From CAYTGR01 sp964437445 (GTDB lineage: Bacteria; Chloroflexota; Anaerolineae; B4-G1; SLSP01): a stretch of DNA of 64,000 nt. This document shows, in pieces, positions 1-7,700 of this stretch. Within the stretch, counting starts at the first letter, position 1; every line of letters starts with the position of its first letter. Position numbers and translations under genes: made by a program. The stretch covers positions 1 through 64,000 of the forward strand of contig CAYTGR010000017.1 in assembly GCA_964437445.1 (NCBI GenBank). Direction: 5' to 3'. The notes under the pieces were generated by a model, which saw nothing but the letters and a program-made list of their open reading frames with translations, did no database searches and was not told where the DNA came from.

Positions 1-187
1 CAGTTCCTGTTTCCTGCTCACCGCTCACGGCTCACATTTTCATCCCACCGCTGGTAAACGTCAGGCCATGGGGAATTCCCCTGTAAATCGCCTTGCGGAT
101 TCCCTTGCTCCGGCTATAATACTCTCACATTCAACTTTCGACCTTCAATCTTCAACTTTTAACTTTCAACGCTTTAAGGGGGCAGGC
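1..187. repeat. Repeat-rich leader before the first gene
   Basis: No gene is supported here. Bases 1-95 resemble 52815-52895 on the same strand, sharing TTTTCATCCCACCGCTGGT followed by similar sequence to the GAATTCC word. Bases 128-172 are a run of permuted words of the type TTCAACTTT / CTTCAATC / TTTTAACTT. An open frame runs in from base 68, but it reads through this repeat and has no ribosome binding site. Confidence 0.6.
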
Positions 188-1144
188 ATGACCGTGCTGC
201 ACGGCAAAGGTATCTGGTTGGCCCATTCCTACGACTTACAGCGGGCTGTAGAGATGGCCGCCGCTACCAGGGCCACTCATCTGCTGATCAAAGTGGGCCA
301 CGGCCCATTTTACTTTCCCGAAACGACCCGCGAGATGGCTCGCCGGGTGCGCGGGCTGGGCTTTCGCACCTTAGCCTGGCTCCAGTTGACGGCGCGCGCG
401 CCGCAGGAGGCGCTCTGGACGATTCAGCAGGCGCTGGGGTTGGGCTACGAGGCGGTGATCCTCTCGTGGGACGCCCTCCCGTTGACCGGACCGCAGCTCC
501 GCCCGCTGGTGGAGGCGCTCATCGCTGCCCAACTTAACACCGAGAATCTGATCCTCGCCACGCCGCCGCTCTCCGCGCTGGCCGATACCACCGCGCTGCA
601 ACACCTGGCCCCGCTCTGCCAGGGTGGCTGGATGCCCTTCTGCTTTCCCGATTGGGGCAGCACGCCGGAGCGGGTGATTGACCGCGACGTCTACCAGGCC
701 TTGGGCGACCTCAGCCTCCTCTGGGGGGCGACGCCGCCGGTCTACCCGGTCCTCTCGCCGCTGCAATCGCTCCAGGGCGAGCCGCTCCTGCCGGAAGCGT
801 TCATCCCCTGGGTAGAAGCGTTGAGCCGCCGGGGTGTGGATTTCTTCAGTATTTACCACGCAGCCGCGACTGAAAAGGCGCTCTGGTTGCTGGTGGGATC
901 GGTGAACGTGCTGGCCGCCGAGCCGGAGGAAACTGCGCCGGAAACCGTGCCGGAGCCGGGCGGTCTGCTTGCCCAGCCGGTTTATATCGTGGTCACGCCG
1001 AGCGACACCGTCTGGGGGCTTATCCGCCGCTACGCCATCTCCAGGGAGCAATTCTGGATCTGGAACGGGCATCTGTGGGACAGCCGGGGATTGCCGCGCG
1101 ACCCCGATTACCTGCAAGAGGGGTGGCGCGTGCGCGTGAAATAG
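188..1144 (+). CDS. TIM-barrel-like protein with C-terminal LysM-like domain
   Basis: The protein has 318 aa. Residues 1-235 resemble the N-terminal domain of the large protein encoded at 9714: both open with the pattern GKGxW and share the spacing of THxLxKVG, APLCxGG and PxYPVL, so the two are paralogous. That domain looks like a glycoside-hydrolase-type barrel without obvious catalytic residues. The last 50 residues have a LysM-like pattern (YIVVTPSDTVWGLIRRYAIS, then WIWNG), suggesting peptidoglycan or polysaccharide binding. No signal peptide is seen. I chose the ATG at 188, after a G-rich stretch, because the in-frame extension upstream is encoded by repeat sequence. Its substrate is unknown. 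Confidence 0.7.
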   Translation: MTVLHGKGIWLAHSYDLQRAVEMAAATRATHLLIKVGHGPFYFPETTREMARRVRGLGFRTLAWLQLTARAPQEALWTIQQALGLGYEAVILSWDALPLTGPQLRPLVEALIAAQLNTENLILATPPLSALADTTALQHLAPLCQGGWMPFCFPDWGSTPERVIDRDVYQALGDLSLLWGATPPVYPVLSPLQSLQGEPLLPEAFIPWVEALSRRGVDFFSIYHAAATEKALWLLVGSVNVLAAEPEETAPETVPEPGGLLAQPVYIVVTPSDTVWGLIRRYAISREQFWIWNGHLWDSRGLPRDPDYLQEGWRVRVK

Positions 1145-1321
1145 CAGTGGCGTGAGGCGTGAAACGTGAGGCGTGAGACGTGAAACGTGAGGGGTGAGGC
1201 GTGAGATGTAAACCGCTCATTGCCCCGGTTTGTTCATGGCTTATGACTCACTGCTCTCTACTTACTGCTCACTGCTCTCTATTTACTGCTCTCTGTTCAC
1301 TATCCTGCGGGGAGGGATGCG
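1145..1321. repeat. Intergenic word repeats GTGARRCGTGA and CTGCTCACTGCTC
   Basis: Bases 1150-1206 are built from the words GCGTGA, AACGTGA and GGCGTGA in varying order. Bases 1242-1302 are built from ACTGCTCTCT, ACTTACTGCTC and ACTGCTCACT. Both kinds recur elsewhere: the first at 49937-49990 in the opposite orientation, the second at 1-35 and 52795-52845. The ribosome binding site of the next gene (GGGGAGGG) follows at about 1308. Confidence 0.75.
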
Positions 1322-2971
1322 ATGGGACCAACCTTGACGCGGGGAGAGATGTTGGACCGGCTGACCAGGCACTACGACCTGAGCGAGCTACGCCGGCTCT
1401 GCTTTGAATTAAGCGTGCCCTATGAAGAGCTGGCCGGTGAGACGCGCTCCGACAAGGCGATCTCGCTGATTGAGTGGCTGGAGCGCCGTGAGCGGCTGCC
1501 GGACCTGGTGGCCCGGTTGGAGGACCGCATTCCCGTGTCACCCCACCAACCCTCACCACCTTCTGACCAGCCTCCTGAATGGTCCCCTGTAGAACGGAAC
1601 ACGCAGCCCACACCCCCCACCCCACCTGACGCCTCACGTTTGACATTTGACGCTTCACGTTCTCCCTACCATCCCCTCTTCCTGCGTCTCTTCCCTGGCG
1701 AGACCGAGGGCGTTTACCGCGCCGAGCTGAGCTCGCCGGAGCTGGATCCGCTGCCGGGCGGGACGCTCCAGCTCAACCTGGCAGAACTGGCTGCGGCCGA
1801 CGCGGAAACTTACGGCCGCCGACTTGGCGAGGCGCTCTTCGGGGAACAGGGCGCGCTCCGCGATGCCTACCGGCAGGCGCGGACCATTTTCGCCGAGCGG
1901 AAGTGGCAGCGGCAGTTGCGGCTGCACTTAGAGGCCGAGGAACTGGAATCCCTGCGCTGGGAGCGGCTCCAACACCAGATTGGCCAGCGCTGGTATCCGC
2001 TGGCGACCGCCGCCGATCCGCTCTTCTCGCGCTTCATCCCGGCCGGTGAAGGGGCCCTGCCCGCACCGCTGGGCGGGCCGCCGCTGCGCTTGCTGCTGGT
2101 GATCGCCTCGCCCCCTGATCTGGCCCAACGGGGGCTGGACCCCATCTCGCCGGAGGAGCGGCAGGCGCTGCACGCGCTCTTTGCCGCGCTGCCCGGCGTG
2201 GAGGTCACCTGCCTGGAGAGCGGCACCGCCCGCCCGCCGACGGTGGCGGCGCTCCGTGCCGCGTTGCTGGAGGGCTATCCCCTTCTCCACCTGGTCTGCC
2301 ACGGCAAGCGGAAGCAGGGCGAGACGGAGCTTTACCTGGAAGACCGCCCGGTCCAGACACAGGAGGTGTTGGAGCTCTTCCATGGGCTGGCCGAGCGACC
2401 CCGGTTGGTTTTCTTAGCCGCCTGCGAGAGCGCCGCCCGCGGCCGCGCCGATGCCTTCCTGCCGTTGGGACCGGCGCTCGTCGCCGAGGGTGGTATCCCG
2501 GCGGTGGTGGCGATGGCCGACCGGGTGGGGCTGACGACCGCGCGCGACTTCGCGGCTGCCTTCTACACCTCGCTGTTAACGCACGGCCTGGTGGACCGCG
2601 CCGCGCAGGAGGCGCGCCTCAGCGTCCGTGACCGGATGGATTGGAGCGTTCCTGTCCTCTTCAGCCGGCTGCCCGATAACCGGCTTGGTTGTTGGGGCGC
2701 GACAGCGCCACGCTCTGAAGCAGCGTCTAACTCGTCTACTTCCATCCCCCCTGACCCATTACCGATGTCCCTGGGCGACCTGCGTCGGCAGCTCAATCAA
2801 CGCTTTGACGACGCTGAACTGGACGCCTTCTGCCTGGATCACTTCCCCGCCGTCTATGACAAATTCGGGCGCGGGCAGCGCAAGGACGAGAAGATCAACC
2901 TGCTGCTGGATCATTGCCGCCGCTGGCCGGAAGAGCAGGCGCGGCTGGTGGCGCTGCTATCAGCTGGCTAA
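1322..2971 (+). CDS. CHAT-domain caspase-like protease flanked by two effector-associated domains
   Basis: The protein has 549 aa. Residues 10-70 form an all-helical effector-associated domain (EAD, death-like fold) with the pattern YDLSELRRLCFEL...SDKAISLIEWLERR. Residues 250-455 are a CHAT peptidase domain with a His-Cys dyad at H327 (LHLVCHG) and C368 (FLAACES). Residues 475-549 are a second EAD-like domain (ELDAFCLDHFPAVYDKF...KINLLLDHCR). The linker at 100-118 is Pro-rich and partly encoded by a repeat word that gives DASRLTFDASR. In described NTP-dependent conflict systems, EADs recruit effectors to STAND NTPases by homotypic contact and CHAT acts as a suicide protease. A role here in defence or programmed death is inferred. 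GGGGAGG lies 6-9 nt before the ATG. No partner gene adjoins it. Confidence 0.85.
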   Translation: MGPTLTRGEMLDRLTRHYDLSELRRLCFELSVPYEELAGETRSDKAISLIEWLERRERLPDLVARLEDRIPVSPHQPSPPSDQPPEWSPVERNTQPTPPTPPDASRLTFDASRSPYHPLFLRLFPGETEGVYRAELSSPELDPLPGGTLQLNLAELAAADAETYGRRLGEALFGEQGALRDAYRQARTIFAERKWQRQLRLHLEAEELESLRWERLQHQIGQRWYPLATAADPLFSRFIPAGEGALPAPLGGPPLRLLLVIASPPDLAQRGLDPISPEERQALHALFAALPGVEVTCLESGTARPPTVAALRAALLEGYPLLHLVCHGKRKQGETELYLEDRPVQTQEVLELFHGLAERPRLVFLAACESAARGRADAFLPLGPALVAEGGIPAVVAMADRVGLTTARDFAAAFYTSLLTHGLVDRAAQEARLSVRDRMDWSVPVLFSRLPDNRLGCWGATAPRSEAASNSSTSIPPDPLPMSLGDLRRQLNQRFDDAELDAFCLDHFPAVYDKFGRGQRKDEKINLLLDHCRRWPEEQARLVALLSAG

Positions 2972-3280
2972 CATTGTTCCTAAATTAATTCTTATAGCAG
3001 GAGCGGGCGGCTACCGGCTGGCGGTCCCGCTCATGTCAAGAGGAGGCTGTAGTGACGCCTTCAGGTGTTTCTTGGAGGTCAAGAGCGGCTGAAGCTGCCA
3101 CTACAAACAACGTGAATTGGCGTAAGTCTTGAAAGCCGGTTGTGAGGTGCTTTTGCGCCGTGGTCAGCGCGCTGAAGTGCGCCACGACCAACCCGCGCCC
3201 GGCCGTCTGACGTGACGTTTGACGCATCACGCAACACGCCATACGCGACACGCACCACGTATCCTGTGAAAGGAGGTCCC
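2972..3280. repeat. Intergenic region with two palindromic elements
   Basis: Bases 3049-3107 form an inverted repeat with arms TGTAGTGACGCCTTCAG and CTGAAGCTGCCACTACA. Bases 3139-3193 form a second one, opening GGTTGTGAGGTGC and closing with GCGCC-ACGACCAACC. They belong to the same palindromic family as 38511-38551, 52902-52958 and 57069-57127. Bases 3205-3262 hold GTGACGTTTGACGCATCACG-type words. A hairpin near 3001-3031 (AGCGGG/CCCGCT) could end the upstream transcript. Confidence 0.6.
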
Positions 3281-4732
3281 ATGTTCCGTCGTCTTGCTCT
3301 CATCGGCACCCTGGTCTTGCTCTGCGGGGCGCTCTGGACGGTCGCCGCGACCGCGCAGACGCCCGGCCTGACGGTGACTCCCTCCGCGCTGACCATTGCC
3401 GGGACGCGCGGCATGGGAGCCACGCGGACGTTGCTCCTCCGCACCACCGAACCCATCACCGGCCTGCAAGCCATCCCGCTGGACCTGCCCAACGCCGCCG
3501 GGGAGATCGTCCTGCCGGCGGCGGCGCTCACCGTGGCGCTGCCGGCGACTGAGATCGCCGCCGGCGGATTGCTCACGGTGCCGGTGACCGTGGCGCTGCG
3601 CGGCGTGCCGAGCGGCCGCTTCAGCGGCGAGCTGCTGCTCAATTACAGCGGCGGGGCGCTCTCCGTGCCGGTCACTGTCACGGTCAAAGATCCGCCCTGG
3701 GGGGCGGCGGCAGTCACGCTCATCGGCGTGGCGTTAGGTGTCTGGATGAACCGCTACCGGGCGCAGGGTCGCCCCCGCGATGCGCTGCTGGTCCGCATCG
3801 GCCAGTTCCGCGCCCCGCTGCAGGCCGAGGCTGCGTTTGAAACCCAGGCGAGCGCCTTTAAGGACCGGCTGGATGGGCTGTTATACACCGTGGAGGCGCT
3901 CATGCAGGCCGAACAGTGGACGGAGGCCAGCCAGGTGCTGGACCAGGTCCAGCAGCTCTGGGGCCGCTGGCACAACGCCCGCGCCGAGTGGCTGGTCCAG
4001 TTCCAGTATGCCGACGAGCTGGAGGCGCGGCTCAAAGAATGGACGGATGGCGGTCTCTACGTCCAATCGCTCCGGCGGGAGCTGGAGGACGCCCGGCGCG
4101 ACACGCCCGACCTGCCGACGCAACCGGGCGTCACCGGCCCGGAGGAGTTCCAGCAACGGCTGGACCGGATTGCTCAGGCCGCCAACCACTACCTCCGGTT
4201 GAAGGAGCGGGTTGATGAGCTTAACCGGCTGGGGCAGACTGGGGCCGCCGCAGCTTTTCAGCGTCGGTTGAACGAGCTGACCTGGACGGCGGAGGCCGAT
4301 CTGCAAAAGCTGGAGCAGGAGCTGGAGACGGCAGTGGCGGAGGCCAGGAAGGCGACCCCTCCGGCAGCCACCGAGACGTTCCGCGACGCCGGGATGACCG
4401 CTTTCTCATTGGAAGGGGCTAAAACGCCGGGGGTGTTCGCCTCGGCGGTGAGCTGGTTGTTGGGCGCACCGGCCGTCAGTACGCGGACACCGGCGCAGCA
4501 GGCCCAGCAGGCCCGGCAACGGCTCAACTGGTTCACGCTGATCAGTTACGCCGTCGCGGTGCTGCTGCTGGCCGGCGCCGGGTTCGGCGAGCTCTACGTG
4601 GCCCGCGCGGAGTTCGGGGCCAATCCGTGGGGCGATTACTTTGCGCTGCTAGCCTGGGGTTTCGGCGCTGAAACCGCCCGCGCCTCCATCACCGAGACCT
4701 TGAGCCGCTGGGGATTGCCCGGTACCCCTTAG
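3281..4732 (+). CDS. Secreted/membrane protein with Ig-like domain, coiled coil and two transmembrane segments
   Basis: The protein has 483 aa and I do not recognise a named family. Residues 1-25 are a signal peptide (RRLALIGTLVLLCGALWTV, with a site after ATAQT). Residues 28-130 look like a beta-sandwich. A transmembrane helix follows at about 140-158 (AAVTLIGVALGVWM). Residues 160-380 are charged, Leu-rich helices likely to form a coiled coil. A second transmembrane segment lies near 428-450 (LISYAVAVLLLAGAGFG). The start is fixed by AAAGGAGG at 3269-3276, five nt before the ATG. The stop sits 6 bases before the scaffold gap and the same 3' end is repeated after the gap, so the gene itself appears intact. 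Confidence 0.7.
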   Translation: MFRRLALIGTLVLLCGALWTVAATAQTPGLTVTPSALTIAGTRGMGATRTLLLRTTEPITGLQAIPLDLPNAAGEIVLPAAALTVALPATEIAAGGLLTVPVTVALRGVPSGRFSGELLLNYSGGALSVPVTVTVKDPPWGAAAVTLIGVALGVWMNRYRAQGRPRDALLVRIGQFRAPLQAEAAFETQASAFKDRLDGLLYTVEALMQAEQWTEASQVLDQVQQLWGRWHNARAEWLVQFQYADELEARLKEWTDGGLYVQSLRRELEDARRDTPDLPTQPGVTGPEEFQQRLDRIAQAANHYLRLKERVDELNRLGQTGAAAAFQRRLNELTWTAEADLQKLEQELETAVAEARKATPPAATETFRDAGMTAFSLEGAKTPGVFASAVSWLLGAPAVSTRTPAQQAQQARQRLNWFTLISYAVAVLLLAGAGFGELYVARAEFGANPWGDYFALLAWGFGAETARASITETLSRWGLPGTP

Positions 4733-4738
4733 GAGACC

Positions 4739-4838
4739 NNNNNNNNNNNNNNNNNNNNNNNNNNNNNNNNNNNNNNNNNNNNNNNNNNNNNNNNNNNNNN
4801 NNNNNNNNNNNNNNNNNNNNNNNNNNNNNNNNNNNNNN
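4739..4838. other. Assembly gap of 100 N with duplicated flanks
   Basis: Exactly 100 N join two contigs. The 55 bases before the gap (4684-4738) are identical to the 55 bases after it (4839-4893). The contigs therefore probably overlap and the true gap is zero, with one copy of the 55 bp being artificial. Confidence 0.9.
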
Positions 4839-4893
4839 CTCCATCACCGAGACCTTGAGCCGCTGGGGATTGCCCGGTACCCCTTAGGAGACC

Positions 4894-5080
4894 GCGGACG
4901 ACGGACGACAGATCCCAAGAAAAATGACCCTGGACCACGGACCACAGACCATGGTTACCGGTGGGTGGTCCGTGGTCTGTCGTCTGTGGTTTCTTCAAGA
5001 GCCACTGGCCGTCCACGAATCCACGAATGGCATCGCGATCATTCGTGGATTCGTGTTTCATTCGTGGACGGCTAATACCT
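4894..5080. repeat. Intergenic block of two long hairpins
   Basis: Stem 1 pairs GACCACGGACCAC (4933-4945) with GTGGTCCGTGGTC (4965-4977), 13 bp without mismatch. Stem 2 pairs CACGAATCCACGAATG (5014-5029) with CATTCGTGGATTCGTG (5040-5055), 16 bp perfect, followed by another CATTCGTGGAC at 5058. Neither has a clean T tract. They lie between the 3' ends of convergent genes, so a transcription-ending role is possible. The GGTCTGTGGTC words continue into the 3' end of the next gene. Confidence 0.7.
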
Positions 5081-6361
5081 CTATTCCGGTGGTCTGTGGT
5101 CCGTGGTCTGTGGTCTCTTTTCCACCACGCCCCACAGGAGCTCGCCCTCAACGGCCACCAACCGCGTCGGCGTGAGGTGATTGTAGAGATCGGCTTCACT
5201 TTCGGCCACGACTTCCAGGTAGGTGTCGGTCAGGCCGTGCCAGCGGCCGGCGGCGTTGCGCTGCTCCCAGAGCACGGGCAGCGTCTGTCCCAGGGAGCGG
5301 GCCCGGTAGGCAGCGGCCAGCTGATCGCCCAACGCTGCCAGCTGCGCGGCGCGTTGCGCCCGCACCGGCGGCGGGACTTGGCCGGGCAGCTGCACCGCCG
5401 GCGTCCCTTTCCGCTCTGAGTAGGGGAAGACGTGCAGCCGAGCGAAGCCCAGGGTTGCTACGAAGGCCAGCGTCGCTGCGAACTCCTCTTCCGTCTCGCC
5501 GGGGAAACCGGCGATCAGGTCGGTCGTCACCGCCAGGTCGGGCGCGATCGCACGCGCGGCGGCCACTAAGGCGGCAAAGCGCGCGGTGGTGATCCGCCGG
5601 CCCATCCGGCGCAACGTGGCATCATGGCCGGCCTGGAGCGGCAGGTGCAGTTGGCGGCAGAGGCGCGGGTTTTCCCATTGCCGGAGCAACCGCTCATCCA
5701 CGTCCCACGGCTCCACCGAGGAGAGCCGCAGCCGGGGCAGCGTCGTTTCGCGCAGCACGGCCTCTACCAGCGCCGCCAGCCCGCTTGCCAGCCCCAGATC
5801 GTGCCCGTAGGAGCCCAGGCAAACCCCCGTCAGCACGACCTCTTGCGCGCCGCCATCCACCCGTTCCTGGACCGTGGCGATTACTTCCACCAGGGGGCGG
5901 CTGGAGGCCGGGCCGCGCAACCGGCGGGTGACGCAGTAGGTGCAATGCTCGTCGCAGCCATCCTGTACGCCAATGAAGGCGCGGGTATGCCCCCACCGGC
6001 CGGGACTCCAGGGGGTGGGGGCCGCCGGAGAACGCCCCAGCCGCGCCACGGTCTGCAATTTGGCGCTGTTGGGGATGACCCAGGCGACACCCGGCAGCTG
6101 CGCCGCTACCTCCGCTTCATCGGTGGCCCAGCAGCCGATGGCGGCTAAGCGGGCCTGCGGGGCGCGCCGGTGCAGGGTGCGCAACCGGTGGCGGCTCTTG
6201 CGGGCTGCCTGCGCGGTCACGGCGCAGGTGTTGAGGACAATCAGGTCGGCCCCGTCAGGGGTGGGGATAACCTCGTCGCCGGCCCCGGCAAATTCGCGGG
6301 CCAGCGTCTCCAGCTCGGCCGCGTTCAGCCGGCAGCCCAGGGATTCCAGGTAGACGCGCAT
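5081..6361 (-). CDS. mtaB: MtaB-type tRNA methylthiotransferase (t6A37 to ms2t6A37)
   Basis: The 426-aa protein is a MiaB-family radical SAM enzyme. The N-terminal UPF0004/MTTase domain has cysteines C10 (LESLGC), C46 (LNTCAV) and C77 (AAIGC) for the auxiliary Fe-S cluster. The radical SAM cluster ligands are C136, C140 and C143 (GCDEHCTYC). A C-terminal TRAM-like region follows. The enzyme adds a methylthio group to t6A37 in ANN-decoding tRNAs. The last dozen residues (KRPQTTDHRPPE) are encoded by the GGTCTGTGGTC intergenic repeat, so the normal end has probably been replaced. The ATG follows the upstream gene's TAG directly, suggesting translational coupling. Confidence 0.9.
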   Translation of the reverse strand: MRVYLESLGCRLNAAELETLAREFAGAGDEVIPTPDGADLIVLNTCAVTAQAARKSRHRLRTLHRRAPQARLAAIGCWATDEAEVAAQLPGVAWVIPNSAKLQTVARLGRSPAAPTPWSPGRWGHTRAFIGVQDGCDEHCTYCVTRRLRGPASSRPLVEVIATVQERVDGGAQEVVLTGVCLGSYGHDLGLASGLAALVEAVLRETTLPRLRLSSVEPWDVDERLLRQWENPRLCRQLHLPLQAGHDATLRRMGRRITTARFAALVAAARAIAPDLAVTTDLIAGFPGETEEEFAATLAFVATLGFARLHVFPYSERKGTPAVQLPGQVPPPVRAQRAAQLAALGDQLAAAYRARSLGQTLPVLWEQRNAAGRWHGLTDTYLEVVAESEADLYNHLTPTRLVAVEGELLWGVVEKRPQTTDHRPPE

Positions 6362-6883
6362 CTACGCCGGCTTGCGCACCGTCAGGCGCTCGGCGTGCAG
6401 CGCTTCCCGGATGTCGCGGAGCAGCCGGGTGGCGTCGCGTTCTTCCTCAGCAGTGACCGCGATAACGCCATGCGCTTCATCCAATATTACGGTTCCGACC
6501 GCCGGGGACTTTTCTGCCGCCAGTTCTACGGTTTTCCATACCTGTTCTGCCTGGCCGGGGTTCAACAAGGCGGGCACGACGAGCGAATGTCCCACCAGGA
6601 CGCGACTTTTGTCCTCATTCCACTCCGGCTCATTTTCCTCTTTGTCCTTCGGCGCAGCCTCTGGTGGCGCAGGTATGATGGCCACGATCAGGAGGAAAGT
6701 GATGATGATCAGGGCCAGTCCCGCCAGGAGGTAGAGGAAGCCGTGGATCAGGGCCCGGAAGAAAAGCCGCACCGGCTCCACAGGGAAAAACCAGAGGATG
6801 ATGAGGGCAGCTATGTAGAGGACGACCAGGAAGAGCGACCGGGCCCAGGGGTAGGCATAGTGGGTGGATTCAGTTTTTGACAT
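6362..6883 (-). CDS. Small two-TM membrane protein with cytosolic tail
   Basis: The protein has 173 aa. Two hydrophobic segments lie at about 14-31 (SLFLVVLYIAALIILWFF) and 42-68 (FLYLLAGLALIIITFLLIVAII), followed by an acidic linker (KDKEENEPEWNEDK) and a C-terminal alpha/beta-looking domain (VGTVILDEAHGVIAVTAEEE...LLRDIREAL). No family is recognised. The start ATG at 6883 has GGGAG upstream, while the longer open frame has no such signal. The stop abuts the mtaB start, so the two genes form an operon. Confidence 0.65.
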   Translation of the reverse strand: MSKTESTHYAYPWARSLFLVVLYIAALIILWFFPVEPVRLFFRALIHGFLYLLAGLALIIITFLLIVAIIPAPPEAAPKDKEENEPEWNEDKSRVLVGHSLVVPALLNPGQAEQVWKTVELAAEKSPAVGTVILDEAHGVIAVTAEEERDATRLLRDIREALHAERLTVRKPA

Positions 6884-7058
6884 CCTTGTCTCCCGAGAAA
6901 TCGTCCTGCAGTTTTCAGGCAATCGGTGGCCGTTTGTATCTTTGCAATAACAAATTTGAGTCCCCTGCGAAAAGCCACAAATCTCACGCCAGGGCATAAA
7001 GCCCGCCCAGGTTTTCTTCAATACAGGCGCTATACTCTGCAAGATACCGGGGCGTGGG
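6884..7058. other. Intergenic, nothing recognised
   Basis: This 175-bp space separates two minus-strand genes and is more AT-rich than its surroundings. It presumably holds the promoter of the membrane protein-mtaB pair, but no pair of boxes with good spacing stood out. Confidence 0.4.
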
Positions 7059-7691
7059 TCAGGGCAGTAGCTCCACCTGCAGATTATCAAAGCTGACGCT
7101 GACGTCGCCCTCGTCAAAAGCGCCGGCGTAGAGGCCGATTTCCCCTTGGGAGAGCGTCGCATCCTCCACCTGGGCCACCGTCTCACCGTTGACCTGGAAG
7201 GTGAACTGCTGACCCTGGGCCTCCACGGTAAGGGTATTGGTGGCCTCCCCTTGCCGGATGGCGGGGCTGGGCGTCCAATCTGACCCCAGGAGCGTCCAAC
7301 TCCCGTTGTCGTAGAGCGCCACGCGGACATAGCCGTCGCCACTGATGGAAAAAGCGTAGAAACGCTGGTCGTCGTCCATGCGGACCAGCACGCCGTATTC
7401 GTTATCAACGGGGCCGGCCTGTTGCGTCGCTTCCACCGTCAGCCGGAAGTTACTGAAGGAGCGCCCGGCGGCAGCCCAGGCGATCTGTTGCGGCTGGTGG
7501 ACCTGGATGTGCAGCTGCCCGTCGGTGATGGTCACGGCCGCGGCGGCGTCGCTGCTCAAGCGCCAGCTGCCTGCCGTGTCAAACGGTTCGGCCCAGGGAC
7601 CGGCGGGCGTACCGGGCTGGCACGCGATCAGGGCTACCCACAGACCGATGAATGCTCCGAGCCGGCCGATTGGCTTCATCCAGCGGCACAT
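7059..7691 (-). CDS. Lipoprotein with laminin-G/DUF1080-like beta-sandwich (copy 2)
   Basis: The protein has 210 aa. It has a lipoprotein signal (GLWVALIAC, lipidated Cys at about 24) and one beta-sandwich domain of the concanavalin/laminin-G type, with conserved segments NEYGVLVRMDDDQRFYAFSISGDGYV and GETVAQVEDATLSQGEIGLYAG. Its neighbour at 7701 has the same architecture and motifs (NHYGLLCRY..YYFAISADGYY; GEQVAQVQDNTLTQGDIGM), so the pair arose by tandem duplication. Only 9 bp separate them, which implies one transcript. A glycan-binding role outside the membrane is likely; no catalytic residues are evident. GAGGTG precedes the ATG at 7691. Confidence 0.75.
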   Translation of the reverse strand: MCRWMKPIGRLGAFIGLWVALIACQPGTPAGPWAEPFDTAGSWRLSSDAAAAVTITDGQLHIQVHQPQQIAWAAAGRSFSNFRLTVEATQQAGPVDNEYGVLVRMDDDQRFYAFSISGDGYVRVALYDNGSWTLLGSDWTPSPAIRQGEATNTLTVEAQGQQFTFQVNGETVAQVEDATLSQGEIGLYAGAFDEGDVSVSFDNLQVELLP

Positions 7692-7700
7692 TGGGGCACC

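Noticed and set aside
68..187. Forty-residue N-terminal extension of the first protein
   Set aside because: It is translated from repeat words, has no ribosome binding site and is absent from the paralogue at 9714.
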